Source: Ceratotherium simum simum
Lineage: Eukaryota; Chordata; Mammalia; Perissodactyla; Rhinocerotidae
Length of the DNA stretch: 64,000 bases
Direction of reading: 5' to 3'
Assembly (NCBI RefSeq): GCF_000283155.1
Contig: NW_004454288.1
Span: 936,544 to 1,000,543, forward strand
Shown: positions 22,831 through 34,079 of the stretch, piece by piece
Layout of the letters: each line of letters begins with the position of its first letter
How positions within the stretch are numbered: position 1 is the stretch's first letter
The notes under the pieces: generated by a model
The model's input: only the letters and a program-made list of their open reading frames with translations
The model's database searches: none
Told to the model about the DNA's origin: nothing
Program-made: the position numbers and the translations under genes

Positions 22831-22851
22831 GCAAAGGTCCGCGGTGCTGAA
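22831..22851 (-). promoter_or_regulatory. RE1 (REST/NRSF)-like motif, copy 1
   Basis: Read on the minus strand it is TTCAGCACCGCGGACC plus five bases. The well-known RE1 core is CAGCACC, one base, then CGGAC. All of that core is present, but the 3' half differs after GGAC. By eye about 16 of 21 positions agree. REST silences neuronal genes outside neurons, and CACNG3 is brain-specific, so the location makes sense. Binding is inferred only. Confidence 0.55.
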
Positions 22852-22900
22852 GGGACAGCTCCCCGCCTGTTGCCCCGCCTCCGCCTCCCTAACGCCCAGG

Positions 22901-22921
22901 CTCTAGGTCCATGGTGCTGAA
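22901..22921 (-). promoter_or_regulatory. RE1 (REST/NRSF)-like motif, copy 2
   Basis: Read on the minus strand it is TTCAGCACCATGGACC plus five bases, exactly 70 bp from copy 1. The left half-site is perfect; the right half has T for C before GGAC. About 15 of 21 positions agree by eye. It lies in the second unit of a diverged 70-bp tandem duplication. Confidence 0.45.
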
Positions 22922-23420
22922 GGGACAACCTCTCTGCTGCTGCTGCTGCACCCCTGCCTTTCTAGCGCCCCGGCTAGAGACCTGGGGTGCGGCAGGGTCA
23001 GTCCTCCCCATCGCCCTTCCCCCGTCCCTTCCCAGGCCAGCCAGCCGGCTCGGCTCTGCCTAGTCAAGCCCACGCTCCGCGCAAAGTTTCGGGAGCGCAG
23101 GGCAGTCAGCGCCCCGGCTCCTTGGCGCTGCAGCACGACTCTGCTCCTCCGCTCCCGGAAGGGTTAAGGAAAGGGGAAGGGGAAAGAAGCCCGCAGCGCA
23201 CTCCGGCGCTCTGTCAGCTCCCACCCAACGCGGCGTTTCCCCCCCACCAATGAGCCAGGCAAGTTTGCCTTTTGCTACGGGCGCCGCTGGAGCCCACTGG
23301 GGAAGACCGAGTCTTCTTAAAGGGACCGGCGACTCCAGGCGATGGTTCTCTGTCTCACTTGGGCGGGCAAAAAGTGTTATCACAGGCGCGTTGTGTATAG
23401 TCTATCTCAATTTCGTTCCC

Positions 23421-25980
23421 CAGAAAACAAACCAATATGTCTACCCTCCTTTCTCTGGAGCTCTGGTTTACACCGGAGACAACGTGCTCAGATCAGACCC
23501 GGAACTGTTCACGTACATATGATCATGTATTCCTAAAAGACAGAAGGAGCTCAATGTATACAGACTCTGTTGCACCCATATCAGAGATTTGGGGCAAAGG
23601 GATGTGAGATATTGGTCTCTGAACTCACACGTATTTTAACATCCCCACATTTGGGAGGGTGGGTAGGGTGATGGATTCAAGGTGGGAGAGTCACCAAAAA
23701 TGTCAGATTCTTTCCAAAGATCCTTGGGATGTTCATTTGTTAACATCTTTGTCTAAGTTAGACTAGGAGGCAAGTGAAGTTAGGTCTGCATTCCTTGTTA
23801 CTCCAAAGTGCAAATGCCATTGCACACCTGAAACCTAGAGAGACTCTCTTTTGGAAAGAGTCAGTGTTGCAAAAGATCAGCATTTAACCAGATTGTTATT
23901 ACTATGTCTTCTGGCATCTGGGGGCACACACTGAGTTGACTAAGGCCAGTCCACAGAATGCCTTTATTATTATTTTTTTCATACAACGTGACGGAACACA
24001 TACCCAGAGGCTGGGAGTTTGGAATCAGGGCTGTTTGAGTTGTTTCTGCAGTCCCTGAGATGTGTCCATAACCAACTGTCATCCTTGAATATAATCAACT
24101 GGAAAAAAATATAATGGAAGGTAACCTCAGACACATATAGACCCCTGGTGCCATCTCTGGCTCTCTGCCTGAAAGATGCTTTACAGGTGACTGAGTAGCA
24201 GCAACGTATTGAAGAATTCTCGAATGTAGCTCACAACTTCTCGATGACTTTGCTACTTTTTCTTTGGTGTTAAATTCACTCGAAGATTTGGTTCTTGGTG
24301 TTAGATATACACGCATGTGCATGCATAGGTTTGAATATATAGTCACGGTGTGATTGTGTTTGCATGTTTACCTGTGCTGTGTTCAATCTAGTTATGAGCT
24401 CTGAATGCCTGTGAATTTGTTGTAGAAGTAAAGCAGGTATGTACATATGTGTCTGTACCTGCACGCAGTGTTGTGGGCCACGTGAATATGTTTGCTGCAA
24501 AAGCATGGCTGTGTGCCTGTGTGGGTGTACATGCCTGTGTATAGATATACTGTAGGTTTGTGCACCTAGATGCATTTAATTGCATACGCATATGTCGTGG
24601 TTCACAAACATTGATTTACGAGCAGGAAGAAGAAATATTGAAAATTTGCCACATAACCAAAATGAAACAGATAAACTTGGGAGGAGAACCACAGCCAGCC
24701 ATACTCCTGGAGAATGACAGGAAATGACGGGGCAAGGTGGACAAGGCCTTCTGTGAGTTACTTAAGTGTTTTTTTCTTTCCTAAAAAGAAAACTTGCTTC
24801 TCAATAAAATGTCCTTGCTGGATTATGTATTCATTTATTTATTTATTTTTAAGGAAAAGCCACATGTAACATGGAGGTGAAGTTGGTCTTTCCTGGGAGG
24901 GATTATTAAATTAGCGAAATTTTCCTGCCCCTCTCAGAAATTTAAATAATATGATATAATTAACAATGACCCAAACAGCCGTTCAAGCATCTGTTTATTT
25001 CTTCCATTACTCCAATAGAGGTGAGAAAGTTCTTTTCTCAAAGCAGGACTGTGTTGGTGGAAGGTCAATGGGCTTTGGGCCTTAGGGAGAGTATGTTCCA
25101 GGCACTCCCTTCACCAGACCTACAGTAACACAAGAGCAGCTCCATCTCCACCTCCTCAGCTCTGTAACGTAAGCCAGACAGACAAGGTGTGGTGCCCAGG
25201 AGGTCGCAGAACCAGAAGGCATCAGGTATCCAGGCAGGACAGCACAGGGTTGGGGGCGAGGGTCAGGAGCTCAGGCGGATGAAGGTGACAATCCTGGGTC
25301 AGGATGTGGACAATTTTTCTGAAGGAGAGAAAGGGACACGTGTAACAAGAACAGAGCTATCTGCTGAGTCTTTGACCTGGTGAGGCAGGATTATCCTTTG
25401 CAACTCTGCCCAGGGCCGAAGCTGGTCACAGAGTGTGGGAAGTCCTGAACCTGCATTGGGAGCAAGTCAGAACACCTGACTGGTGGGTGTGCGGAGGCAG
25501 GGCGGCCGTCAGTCAGTTCCCGATGGTGCCTCCCCACTTACTAGGAGGTGACCTCATCCTTTCATTCAATTGAATGTGTAGGTGTGTGTACACAGGTGCG
25601 TAGAATCGGCTTCTAAGCCTAGATATAATTGCTCATTTTCGCCACTAGAGGGCTCTTTCACCAGATCAGTCAGGGACCCAAGAGATTCAAAGCACTCTTC
25701 TTTTAGTGATGGAGCCAGGCTCTTTCTGTTTGCTGACAATCTTCTCTGATCCTGCTTATGTGGCAGGAGACTGGGAGATATTCAGACAGCTTGAAACTCA
25801 CGTTTGAGTCTGTTATTAAGGCTTCTCCTTCTTCTTTTTTTCTCCGTTGGACTCTTAGCTATTAGGGTAGCTGGCATGGTGCATCTGTGTTTTTTTCTGT
25901 TCAGTCTATCAGAGTTAGCCTCACCTCAGGAGGGGTCAGTGCCCCTGAAAGTGATGGTGTCATTTAGGAAGGAGTACTGA
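23421..25980. other. Intergenic sequence upstream of CACNG3, little repeat content
   Basis: No interspersed repeat was assigned except a degenerate TG/CA-rich tract at about 24290-24600. Low repeat density next to a CpG-island promoter can mean retained regulatory sequence, but I see no specific site. Confidence 0.4.
24290..24600. repeat. Degenerate TG/CA-rich tract
   Basis: About 300 bp rich in TGTG, CATG and TGCA steps (GTGCATGCATAGG, TATGTACATATGTGTCTG, GTGCCTGTGTGGGTG) with no exact unit. Looks like an old decayed dinucleotide repeat. Confidence 0.6.
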
Positions 25981-25984
25981 CAAC

Positions 25985-26105
25985 TGATTCAATTCAATAA
26001 GCGCTTCTTGAGTGCCTACTATGTACAAGGCATTCTGATTAGCACTTTGGAGAATACAAAGGTATGGTTCCTACCCCCCAAGGAGCCCATTATAAAGTAG
26101 GGGAT
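25985..26105 (-). repeat. L2 LINE 3'-end, reverse orientation
   Basis: AAGCGCTTCTTGAGTGCCTA, CTATGTACAAGGCATTCTGA and CAAGGAGCCCATTATAAAG fit the reversed L2 terminus. Confidence 0.75.
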
Positions 26106-26107
26106 AT

Positions 26108-26640
26108 TTTGTTAGCACATTTTGGCTGTAAATATCAGAAACTCACTGGAGCCAGTTTAAGAATTTTGGGGGATTTGATATAAGGATATGGTGATGTTTC
26201 AAGGAACCTTCTGGCAAAGACACAATCAGATCTCAGCAAGGAGCTGAAAGCAGGAAATAAAAGCCATTGGGAGTCTTGACAGTCACTCCATTTTTATCTC
26301 TGCCTCTTCATATTTTTAGTTGAAAAGATTGTTTTGCCTTCGTTACTCTTCGATTCTCAAGATGAAAGCTAGATTTTGAGTTTTTATGTTTTCTCTATCC
26401 AAGAGACTCACTCAGACTAAACTTGGCAGTTTTAGTCTGAATTCAAAGTTTCCAGGAGAGACAAACTGATTGTGTCATGTGCCACTTCCGGGCCCAACCA
26501 GCTGTGGTCACAGAGTTGTGTAGCCTGGGTTGTGTAGTACAAACATAGCTATTGGGACCAGCCCCTGTGAGTTGGGGAAAGGAAAATAGTTTCCAGAGTA
26601 GGAGCAATTCCCAGGACACCTCAAAAGACTACTACAAAAA
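26108..26640 (-). repeat. LTR-like repeat, possibly family A
   Basis: GTAAATATCAGAAACTCACT followed by GGAGCCAGTTTAAGAA resembles the start of the reversed family A copies at 30320 and 41330. The rest is too diverged to assign firmly. Confidence 0.35.
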
Positions 26641-27590
26641 GTCAATGTGATTCACTTTTGGAGCCGTTCCGATGATGCCCATGGGCTCAGCAGTAAAACA
26701 TGATCGTAAATGAGAAGACAACACGGCGGGATTTAGGGGCTCTGAAGATACTGGAGCCCTCTGCTGGAAGTGGACCTGGGCTGGGTGTCAGTGGTACCAA
26801 ACCAGTCTCACTTTTGTCTATGCTCTTCTTCCAAGGGACATAGGTTAAAAGAGAAAACCTCTTCTGAGGTAAAGGCACCCACATGGGTGGAAGTTAAGGA
26901 GATGGTGAAAACCAAGCAGACATAGACCGAATGGTGTAGTGCCCGCCATCTTGTAATTCCCCCTTGAGGTTTTCACATGGTCTGGTTATTAGTTTTCTAC
27001 TTTTAGATGCAGCCTATAGAAAAAGCATTGAAAACAAAATATGGCTATAAAACCCATCCTCTTATTATTATTTAAACTTCAGCCTTACTAACCTTCTTTC
27101 AGTTTTTGAAACTCCCAATTCTATCTCACCCAAGTGCTTGTAAGCTCTGTTCCTACTGTCTAGGACAGAGATAGAAGCTGTACAATGAAGGAGGGGAGGG
27201 ATGGTAGGGATGCAACATCCTGATATTACAAAGGGAACAGCAGAAACACTGTCTGCAGTTGGTGAAAGGACAGCTAGAGGTTTGGGAACGTTATTGAAAG
27301 TTACAAAGAAAGCCAATAGACGAACTGAAAATGTTATACAACTAGGGATGAAGTGAGCTAAAGTAAGAGGGAGAGGGACTGGAGTGGGACCAGGACAGCT
27401 GCTTTTCAGTGCAGCCCCTCTGATCCTATTTGATTTTTTTAAATCTTCTGCATGTATACTTTGATAAATGTTTTAAGTCAATTAAAAAATAAATGAAAAC
27501 ACTAAGCAGCCTGCCACCTGTCCATCTCTCCCAGCCACCTCCTGCTTTATCAGCATAGAAATGCCAGGTGTTTCCTGTGATTCAGCTGTC
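26641..27590. other. Unassigned intergenic sequence
   Basis: No repeat family or gene recognised. A T-rich and A-rich block near 27430-27500 may be the end of an old retroelement. Confidence 0.3.
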
Positions 27591-27594
27591 TATT

Positions 27595-28030
27595 CTCTGG
27601 GCTTAGAGTGCTCTTCCCCGAGATGTTCTTCTTATAAAGAAAATTTATTTTGAAATAATTTTGAATTTACATAAAAGTTGCTGCCACCAGATGTTCTCAT
27701 GGTGCAATCCCTCACTTCGTTCATATCTCAGCTCAAATGTCACCGTCTCTGAGAACCCTTCTTTAACTGCTCCAGCTAAAGTAACACCCCATACTTCTCC
27801 CTGTGCTCTCACGCTGCTTTGTTTTTCTCCATTGCATTCACCAGTATCCGACGTGTATATACACACATATGTACATACGTATGTGTATATGTTTTGGTGT
27901 TTATTGTCATCTCCCCAACTAGAGCAAAGAATTCCATGAGGACAGGTGCTTTGTCTTATTCACATGTAAATGACAAGACCCTGAAACAGTGCTCAGGATA
28001 CAGCAGGCACTCAATTAGCATTTGATTAAT
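27595..28030 (+). repeat. L2 LINE 3' region with a TA/CA-rich tract
   Basis: TATCTCAGCTCAAATGTCAC, CTGAGAACCCTTCTTTAACT, CCATGAGGACAGGTGCTTTG and CAGGCACTCAATTAGCATTT are L2 landmarks in order. A TATACACACATATGTACA tract lies at about 27858-27895. A short unrelated AT-rich insert lies at about 27630-27685. Confidence 0.85.
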
Positions 28031-28057
28031 CAATTAATTGCATAAATAATGATTACA

Positions 28058-28172
28058 TTTCATGCACCGTGCTGTGCACTGGCCAGTCAATAATAAGCAA
28101 GAAAGACATTGTTCTTGATAATGGAACTCTCAGTCTAATGGAGAGGACGGAGATAATTGAACAACCAAGAAC
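28058..28172 (-). repeat. L2 LINE 3'-end fragment, reverse orientation
   Basis: CACCGTGCTGTGCACTGGCC, AAGACATTGTTCTTGATAAT and AACTCTCAGTCTAATGGAGA match reversed L2. It directly follows a forward L2 end, so the two face each other. Confidence 0.65.
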
Positions 28173-28529
28173 AACTGTAGTTCTTGCTACTGGTACCCCA
28201 TAGAGGCTCAGATTCCCTTTCCTGGATTGGTGCATTTGCACCCCCAACCCTGACCTCCCCACCCTCTCTGCCTGCCCTCAGCTGCCCCTCCTTGGGAGAG
28301 TTACTCTCAGCTGATAGAAGCTACGTCCATCACCCAAGGAACTACCCACCCCTAGGGGCAGCCAGCAGTCAATGAGTGGCTGATACAGGGGTGCAAATGG
28401 CTGTCCTCTCATCAGAGGCAGGGACAACTCTATGGCATAATTTATGCTGCAGAGTCGTCCATGGATCAGGCAAGCCTAGACTGTAGCTGGGATCACATCC
28501 TTGTTGACTTTGTTCCCTTCCCCTGTTGT

Positions 28530-28700
28530 CCTCAAACTTACATGTGCATCAGAATCACTTAGAAGGCTGGTTAAACAACAGATTACTGGGCTCCACTCCC
28601 AGAGTCTCTAGGGTGGTTCTTGAAAATTTTCATTTCTAGCAAGTTCCTGGGTGATCCTAATGCTGCTCCTCTGGGAAATCACAGGTGGAGAATCACCGAC
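28530..28700 (+). mobile_element. MER5A-type hAT DNA transposon
   Basis: TCCTCAAACTTACATGTGCA, TCAGAATCACTTAGAAGGCT, GATTACTGGGCTCCACTCCC and AAGTTCCTGGGTGATCCTAA are the characteristic MER5A blocks; the end is GGTGGAGAATCACCG. Confidence 0.9.
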
Positions 28701-29560
28701 CTTCCTGATGCTGTTTCCCATACTCCCTTAGAGGTTTTCCCTCAAGATCACTCCTTCTCTGAGTCAGGTGCACCCGAATCCCTGCCTCAGGCTCTGCTTC
28801 CAGGGAACTCTAGCAAAGATAACGAGGAGGGCTGGTGAGCGCTCTGCTGCGGGAAGTGTAGGTCAGGGACAATTAATATCGTTGAGGGTCATCGAAGAAA
28901 GCTTCACAGAGGACGTTCCATTTAAACTGAACCCTTAAGGATGAGTAGCCAAGGGAAGAGCAGGGGAGGCTGTGTTCTAGACAGCTGGACTAGCATATTC
29001 AAAGCACCCGTGCATGATGAGTTTGAGGGATGAAGGAAGTTCGGTATGGCTGGAGTGTAACGTGGAGTTAGTGTGGCAAACTCTTCACGCTTGATTATTA
29101 TGTACAGATTATGTTTGGCCATGAATACTCTTCTAGAAAATATTTGAAGCCAATTAGCTTTTTGGAGGAACTATATTATTGCCAAATAATTCCCAAGCTT
29201 GATATGTAGCAACCAGTGACTATTAAACCCCTAAACTGGTAAACCCCTAAAAGATCCTTGAGCCCAGTAGGAAGATTGTCCTCTCCCAATTCCACCTCAG
29301 ATGAGTCCAGGGAGAGAGAGGGACAAAGAATATTCCAGAGGGCAGATAGAAGCATGATGGAAAGTAATAGATGAGGGAGTTCATCCTTGCTAGGCTGGAA
29401 ACTTCTTCCATTCTTGTGAAAGGGAAATTTTGTTATTCCTGCTCAGCTGAGTTTGGTCATTTCTATGAACCTGTGGATGCTGTGTATACCTCAGTCTCTG
29501 CTTTTAAAAGGACCTCTTATTGGCTATCCGGCTCCATCTGCACAATTGAATAATGGGTGT
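28701..29560. other. Unassigned intergenic sequence
   Basis: Nothing recognised apart from possible weak L2-like text near 28900-28990. No coding or RNA feature. Confidence 0.3.
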
Positions 29561-29574
29561 GCTGGTAACAAGTA

Positions 29575-29912
29575 AGCTGTCTCACAGTTTATGGATGAAC
29601 CTTGGAGACATTATGCTAAGTGAAAGAAGCCAGACACAAAAGAATGAATGTTGTATCATTGCACTTATATGAGGTACCTAGGACAGGCAAATTCACAGAG
29701 ACAAAGTAGGTTAGATGTTGTCAGGGGCTAAGAGAAGAGGAGAACGAAGAGTTATTGCTTAATGCTTACAGAATTTTTGTTTGGCGTGATGAAAAGTTTT
29801 AGAAATAGATAGTGGTGATGGTTGCATAACATTGTGAATGTAATTAATGCCACTAAATTGTACACTTAAATGACAAATTTTATGTTATATACATTTTACT
29901 ACAAGAAAAACA
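29575..29912 (+). repeat. L1 LINE 3' end (old)
   Basis: TATGGATGAACCTTGGAGAC, TATGCTAAGTGAAAGAAGCC, AGACACAAAAGAATG and the terminal AATTGTACACTTAAATGACA plus ACATTTTACTACAAG are a decayed ORF2 end and 3'UTR of an ancient L1. Confidence 0.9.
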
Positions 29913-29944
29913 TGGAAGAAAATATTATTCTGTGGGATTTCTGT

Positions 29945-30240
29945 AAAATCTCCTTAAGGGGGTTGGTGGTCAGACTTCGCTGGCACATGTGTGTTGACTT
30001 TTGTTTTTCCCTTTTGTCCCGCCTGGAACGAGAACTAGAACTCAATGCTGGAGTTCCATCAGCCATCTTGTTACCATAAGGTCTCAAGTACATGTTTAGG
30101 ATGGCTGAAAATAAAATAAAATCAAAGAAGCCTGGGTCCCTGATAGCATTATGGAGCCACCACCCCAGGCCACGACTGCTTATCTCTGAAATTATTATTA
30201 CATGACGAAAATAGACTCCCTAATTTATTTCAGCCCTTTT
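29945..30240 (+). repeat. Solitary LTR-like fragment
   Basis: TCCATCAGCCATCTTGTTAC, AAAGAAGCCTGGGTCCCTGA and CTGCTTATCTCTGAAATTAT resemble the 3' half of an ERVL/MaLR LTR. Family assignment is by recalled motif only. Confidence 0.55.
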
Positions 30241-30319
30241 CAAGTTTAGTAGATGAACATAAATCCCAATTTATAGGATGAAGAGAAGTGGAATTAGAGA
30301 GGTAGTCTATTGGTCCTGA

Positions 30320-30882
30320 AGCTTCTAGTCACAGTTGACAGAAACCCAATTCAAAGTGCATAACACAAACAAAAACAATCAATCAGTGCACGTGACTTAA
30401 AAGTGCAAAGTGACTTAAAATATACTCGTGAATGACTGGGTCCAGGGCTTCAAACAGTGGCTCCCAAGATCTGCCTCTCCATCTCAGCCCCGTCTCCCTC
30501 TGCTCTGGCTCCGTTCTCAGCCTGCCTCTCTTGTTAAGTACCAGGAACTCCTGGCTTCCTTCCTACCAGCTGAGCAGCCCCACACAAAAGAGGACCTTTC
30601 CCCATCAACAGTTTAAAAAACATGTCTTGGGGCTGGTTTCTCATTGACCCATTTGGTTCATGCCCATCTGAATCAATCGTGGTGGCCAGGAAATGGGATT
30701 CATTGATTTTCAGGTCTGGGCTATCTTTCCAGCCCCGGACACTCAAGGGGGAAGATCAGCCTCACCTTACTCCATGTGGACTGAGAGTGGTAGAGAGCTA
30801 ACTCTTTAGAGGAATTCAAGGGTGCTGCTACCAGAAGAAGGAAGTAAAAAATAACAGATGTTCACTGTGCACTAGAGATATG
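30320..30882 (-). repeat. LTR-like interspersed repeat, family A, reverse orientation
   Basis: TTGACAGAAACCCAATTCAA at the left is the reverse of the block at 2158-2185. Further right come TCCATGTGGACTGAGAGTGG and GCTACCAGAAGAAGGAAG. Same family as 41330-41880. Confidence 0.65.
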
Positions 30883-30924
30883 TAAATGCCAGATCATGCA
30901 GGTCCTTTTAGCTATGTTAGATCA

Positions 30925-31725
30925 TTCAACAAATAGCTATTAAGACCCACTTGTTAACCAGGCCCTGCTGTAAGTACTGAGGATTCAGCAGTGAGCAACA
31001 CCGGTTCCCTGCCCCTAAGGAACTTACAATGCACGTCAGAGAGACAGCCAGTGAACCTGTACCCAAACAAACAAAAAATGCAGGACGTGATAAATGCTGT
31101 GAAGAAAATAAAATCGGGTAATGTGGTAGGTTATGAGCAGAGTTGGTGGTGGAAGACGGACTGCTTTAGGTAGCTGGTCAGGGAGGGCATTCTGAGGAGA
31201 CTCTGAGTTGAGAAGTCAATGGTGGAAGAGGAGTCAATCCTAAGAGGATGTAGGGAAAATGTTCCCAGCAGAAGGATCAGCGGGTGCAGACGCCCTGAGG
31301 TGAGAATGAATGTGGCTTGTTGAAGGACAGAAAGGATAGTGTGGTGGGAATCTTACGAACAAGAGGAAAAATTATAGGCAGTGAGGTTGGGGAGGTGGGC
31401 TGGGGCCAGATTATATAGAGCTGGTAGGCCAGGTAAGCAGAGATTGGGTGTTCTTTAACAATGTGATGCCATTGTACGATTTTAAGCAGGAGAGTAACAT
31501 GACCGGATCTATACTTTGGAAATTTCCCTCTAGCCACTGAGTGAATAACAGACTCTACAGGCACAAGTGTGAAGACCAGGAGACGAATCAGGAGGCTGTT
31601 GCTTAACTCGGGTGGAGATATTGGCGCCTTGGACTATGAGTGTTAAGGAATACGACTTTTTCCTGAGGGTGGTGGGCAATGTTGAGAGGCTTCAGCAGGG
31701 AGTGACATGATAAGCTTTGTATTTT
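30925..31725 (-). repeat. L2 LINE (3'UTR and ORF2 end), reverse orientation
   Basis: About 800 bp of near-continuous reversed L2: ATCATTCAACAAATAGCTAT, CCCTAAGGAACTTACAATGC, GATAAATGCTGTGAAGAAAA, GGTCAGGGAGGGCATTCTGA, TTTTAAGCAGGAGAGTAACA and TCAGGAGGCTGTTGCTTAAC. It faces the same way as both genes. Confidence 0.85.
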
Positions 31726-32065
31726 TTTTGGTGGTACATCAGAGCCTTGGCTCCACTCCATGGAGTAGAAATCGTAGCAGAGACTAGAAGACGGCAAGAA
31801 AATAGCAGAGTCCTTTGGCCCCAAGCTTCCCCAGGGCATTTGCTCTCCTTCCACGTTCTAGGTTGAGGTATGTGGGAGGGGGGAACTAGCCTTTCCCCAA
31901 GACCTTACTACGGGAATCAGACTCAGGGTAGAGACCCCCAAATGGTGTCCTGGACAAACTTAGCCAGGAGAACTGAGAGAAAAAGCCTTTTCTCTTCTCT
32001 AATTCAGAACAGGTTTTGAGAACAGAAGCTTATTCCATGGAAGCACCAAACACTGTACTTGGTAC
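31726..32065. other. Unassigned intergenic sequence
   Basis: No repeat or gene recognised. Confidence 0.3.
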
Positions 32066-32069
32066 ATGG

Positions 32070-32347
32070 CAGAAAGTACTGGCAGAGAGTATGAGGTTTG
32101 GAGTCAGTGAAACCTAGATTCAAGTCCTGATTACATCACTTGCTGTACGACCTTGAGAAAATTATTTAACCCTTCTGTGTCACTCTTTCCTCATAAATAA
32201 AATAAGGATAGTAATAGGACCTATGTCTTTGGTCAATAGGACCTTCTTATTGTATAATGAGGATTACATATGATAAAACACATAAGTGCTTAACACAGTG
32301 CATGGCACGTATGAAGTGCTTGATAAATGTCAGCTGCAGCTATAAAT
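32070..32347 (+). repeat. MIR SINE
   Basis: TTCAAGTCCTGATTACATCA, ACGACCTTGAGAAAATTATT, GTGCTTAACACAGTGCATGG and GTGCTTGATAAATGTCAGCT are in MIR order. Confidence 0.85.
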
Positions 32348-32349
32348 AA

Positions 32350-33612
32350 GACAGTGATGCCAAAGAAACCAGCTCTCTTAATGAGATTTATTTTAATCTG
32401 CCACCTTCAGAATAACAAACGGCTGACTATTATGTGGTTAATCACTTTCCATGAGACTTGTGCACTAGGAAAGCAAAATGACCCAAGAGGCAGTTAGAGA
32501 TGCAAAAACTGTCTTTGTTGAGAGATGAGATAAACACCTCAATAGACAACTAAGAGGCTTAAAACCACTTTGGACACCTTCCTAAAATCAGTGGAAAAGG
32601 ATGTGGTTTTGGGCTTTTCCTGTTGGCTTAGAATGTTGGCCAAAGCCCCAAAGCTGAAAACAATAAGCATGAAATATTCCCACATTCAGAGCCAAAGAGC
32701 TGCCAAGTGACTCCCCAGAGCTCATGAGGAGATGGCCAGACAGGTCCTGCAGTCCTCCCCCTGATGACCCCCAACTAAACTGTAGGGACTGAAGATTAGG
32801 GTTCAATGGGGGGAGGGGTAACGAGTCGGGAGCCTGGGGGATGAAGGTGTTTTGGCTCTTCTTATCCCATCCCCATGGTGGAGGAGGGGGTGTCTCTTCC
32901 CCACCAAGCCAAGTGAGAAGAGGTCCAATCATCCAATTGGAGGGATTAGGGAGCTGCAAGAGAGGAGACTGGCACCTCGCTCCCCGGTCAGTGCTTGCTG
33001 AGCTGTGGAGATCCTACCCTGGCCCCTGGAACAGCGCTGGGCCAGAACGGAGCACCTGGAGGGAGAATTTGAGAGAAATTGACATATTGTCTGGAGTTTG
33101 GAGCATGCATGAACACATGAACACTAGTGCCAGGTACCCGCCTGGAGAACTGTGGAGGCAAGAGGCTGCCTGGAGCAGCCCTCCATTACAGGGTGAGGAG
33201 AGAGGGCATCAGGGAGGCAGCCTCACTTCCCAGGGTTTGGTGTTGCGAAGATGCACTGAGTACCATGTGGGTACTGAGGGAAATAACTGATCTCAAGTTC
33301 TCTTCATGGGCTCATACTCACGAGAGAACAGCATTTGGTTGTGAGCAATGCATAGAGCAGCAGCAGCCAAAAGAGAAGCACTGATGGTACCATCTAAGTA
33401 AGAAGACATTTGCCTTTTACCTTCTACCCACCTCCCCCAGCCCCAGGGGAGCCAGCAACAGAGAAGGAGGGGAAGCAGAGAAGGACATCCCAGCCTCCTC
33501 CCTCTCCCGCTGCAAAGCCTTCCACTCATGGTTAGGCTGGGGCTGGAGACAGGGAAAGACTTTGAATTGAATGTGAGGTTGAAGTTTTGATTTTGACTCA
33601 AGTGGACTCTAA
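32350..33612. other. Apparently unique intergenic sequence
   Basis: About 1.2 kb with no transposon landmarks. A 149-codon plus-strand frame (32841-33290) has low-complexity Gly/Pro/Trp content and no domain; I do not call it a gene. Confidence 0.4.
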
Positions 33613-33614
33613 AA

Positions 33615-33815
33615 ACCTTTTCATTATAAAAAAAAATTCAAACATGTATCAAAGTGGGGAGGCAAGTATAATGAATGAACAGCCTTGTACCACTCATCAC
33701 TGGCTGCGACAGCTATTGACCCATGGCTAATCTTGTTTCATCTCTATGTTCTATTAATGGCCTCTCCCCACAGGATTATTTTGAAGCAAGTATCAGATAT
33801 CATATTGTTTCTGGG
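33615..33815. repeat. Old LINE-like fragment
   Basis: TTCAAACATGTATCAAAG, AGTATAATGAATGAACAGCC, TAATCTTGTTTCATCTCTAT and TTTTGAAGCAAGTATCAGAT recall a widespread ancient L1-type 3' region. Confidence 0.5.
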
Positions 33816-33894
33816 GTGGGCTTCTAATGCCTGCAAGTGAGTGCTAATTACAAAATTAAGGTTCTTAACATTGAAATTGACCAGGAGACCTTGA

Positions 33895-34060
33895 ATTCAG
33901 CCCATTGTTTATTTTTATAATCGCTAGAACATAAAGTTCCATGAGGGCAGAGAATTTTTCTATTTTATTCACTGCTCTATCTTATAATAGCACACGACTC
34001 ATAGTAGATGCTTGATGAATACTTGTTGAATAAATGAGTGAATGAATGAATGATTTTATC
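33895..34060 (+). repeat. L2 LINE 3' terminus
   Basis: AAAGTTCCATGAGGGCAGAG, CACACGACTCATAGTAGATG and TTGAATAAATGAGTGAATGA with GAAT units give the classic L2 end. The younger L1 inserted right beside it. Confidence 0.9.
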
Positions 34061-34079
34061 AAAATAGTCCAGCTTTCCT

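Larger units (their letters stand above)
22831..22978. repeat. Diverged tandem duplication of about 70 bp
   Basis: The blocks starting at 22831 and 22901 share GGTCC, GGTGCTGAAGGGACA at the left and a C-rich right part containing AACGCCC or AGCGCCC, then GGCT. The second unit also contains a short CTG run (about 22931-22949). Confidence 0.7.
22199..23420 (-). promoter_or_regulatory. CACNG3: CACNG3 5'UTR and CpG-island-like promoter region
   Basis: Directly upstream of the start codon the sequence becomes GC-rich with frequent CpG, most densely at about 22,780-23,300. GC-box-like motifs occur (GGGGCGGGGG at 22801; CCCCGCC and CCGCCTCC at 22,861-22,890). No TATA box was singled out and the transcription start is not determined, so 5'UTR and promoter are not separated. 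The block also holds a TG/CG microsatellite and two REST-like motifs, listed separately. A CpG-island promoter suits a brain-expressed gene of this family. Confidence 0.8.

Noticed and set aside
32841..33290. 149-codon plus-strand open frame
   Set aside because: Low-complexity Gly, Pro and Trp content, no domain, no splice or promoter context.
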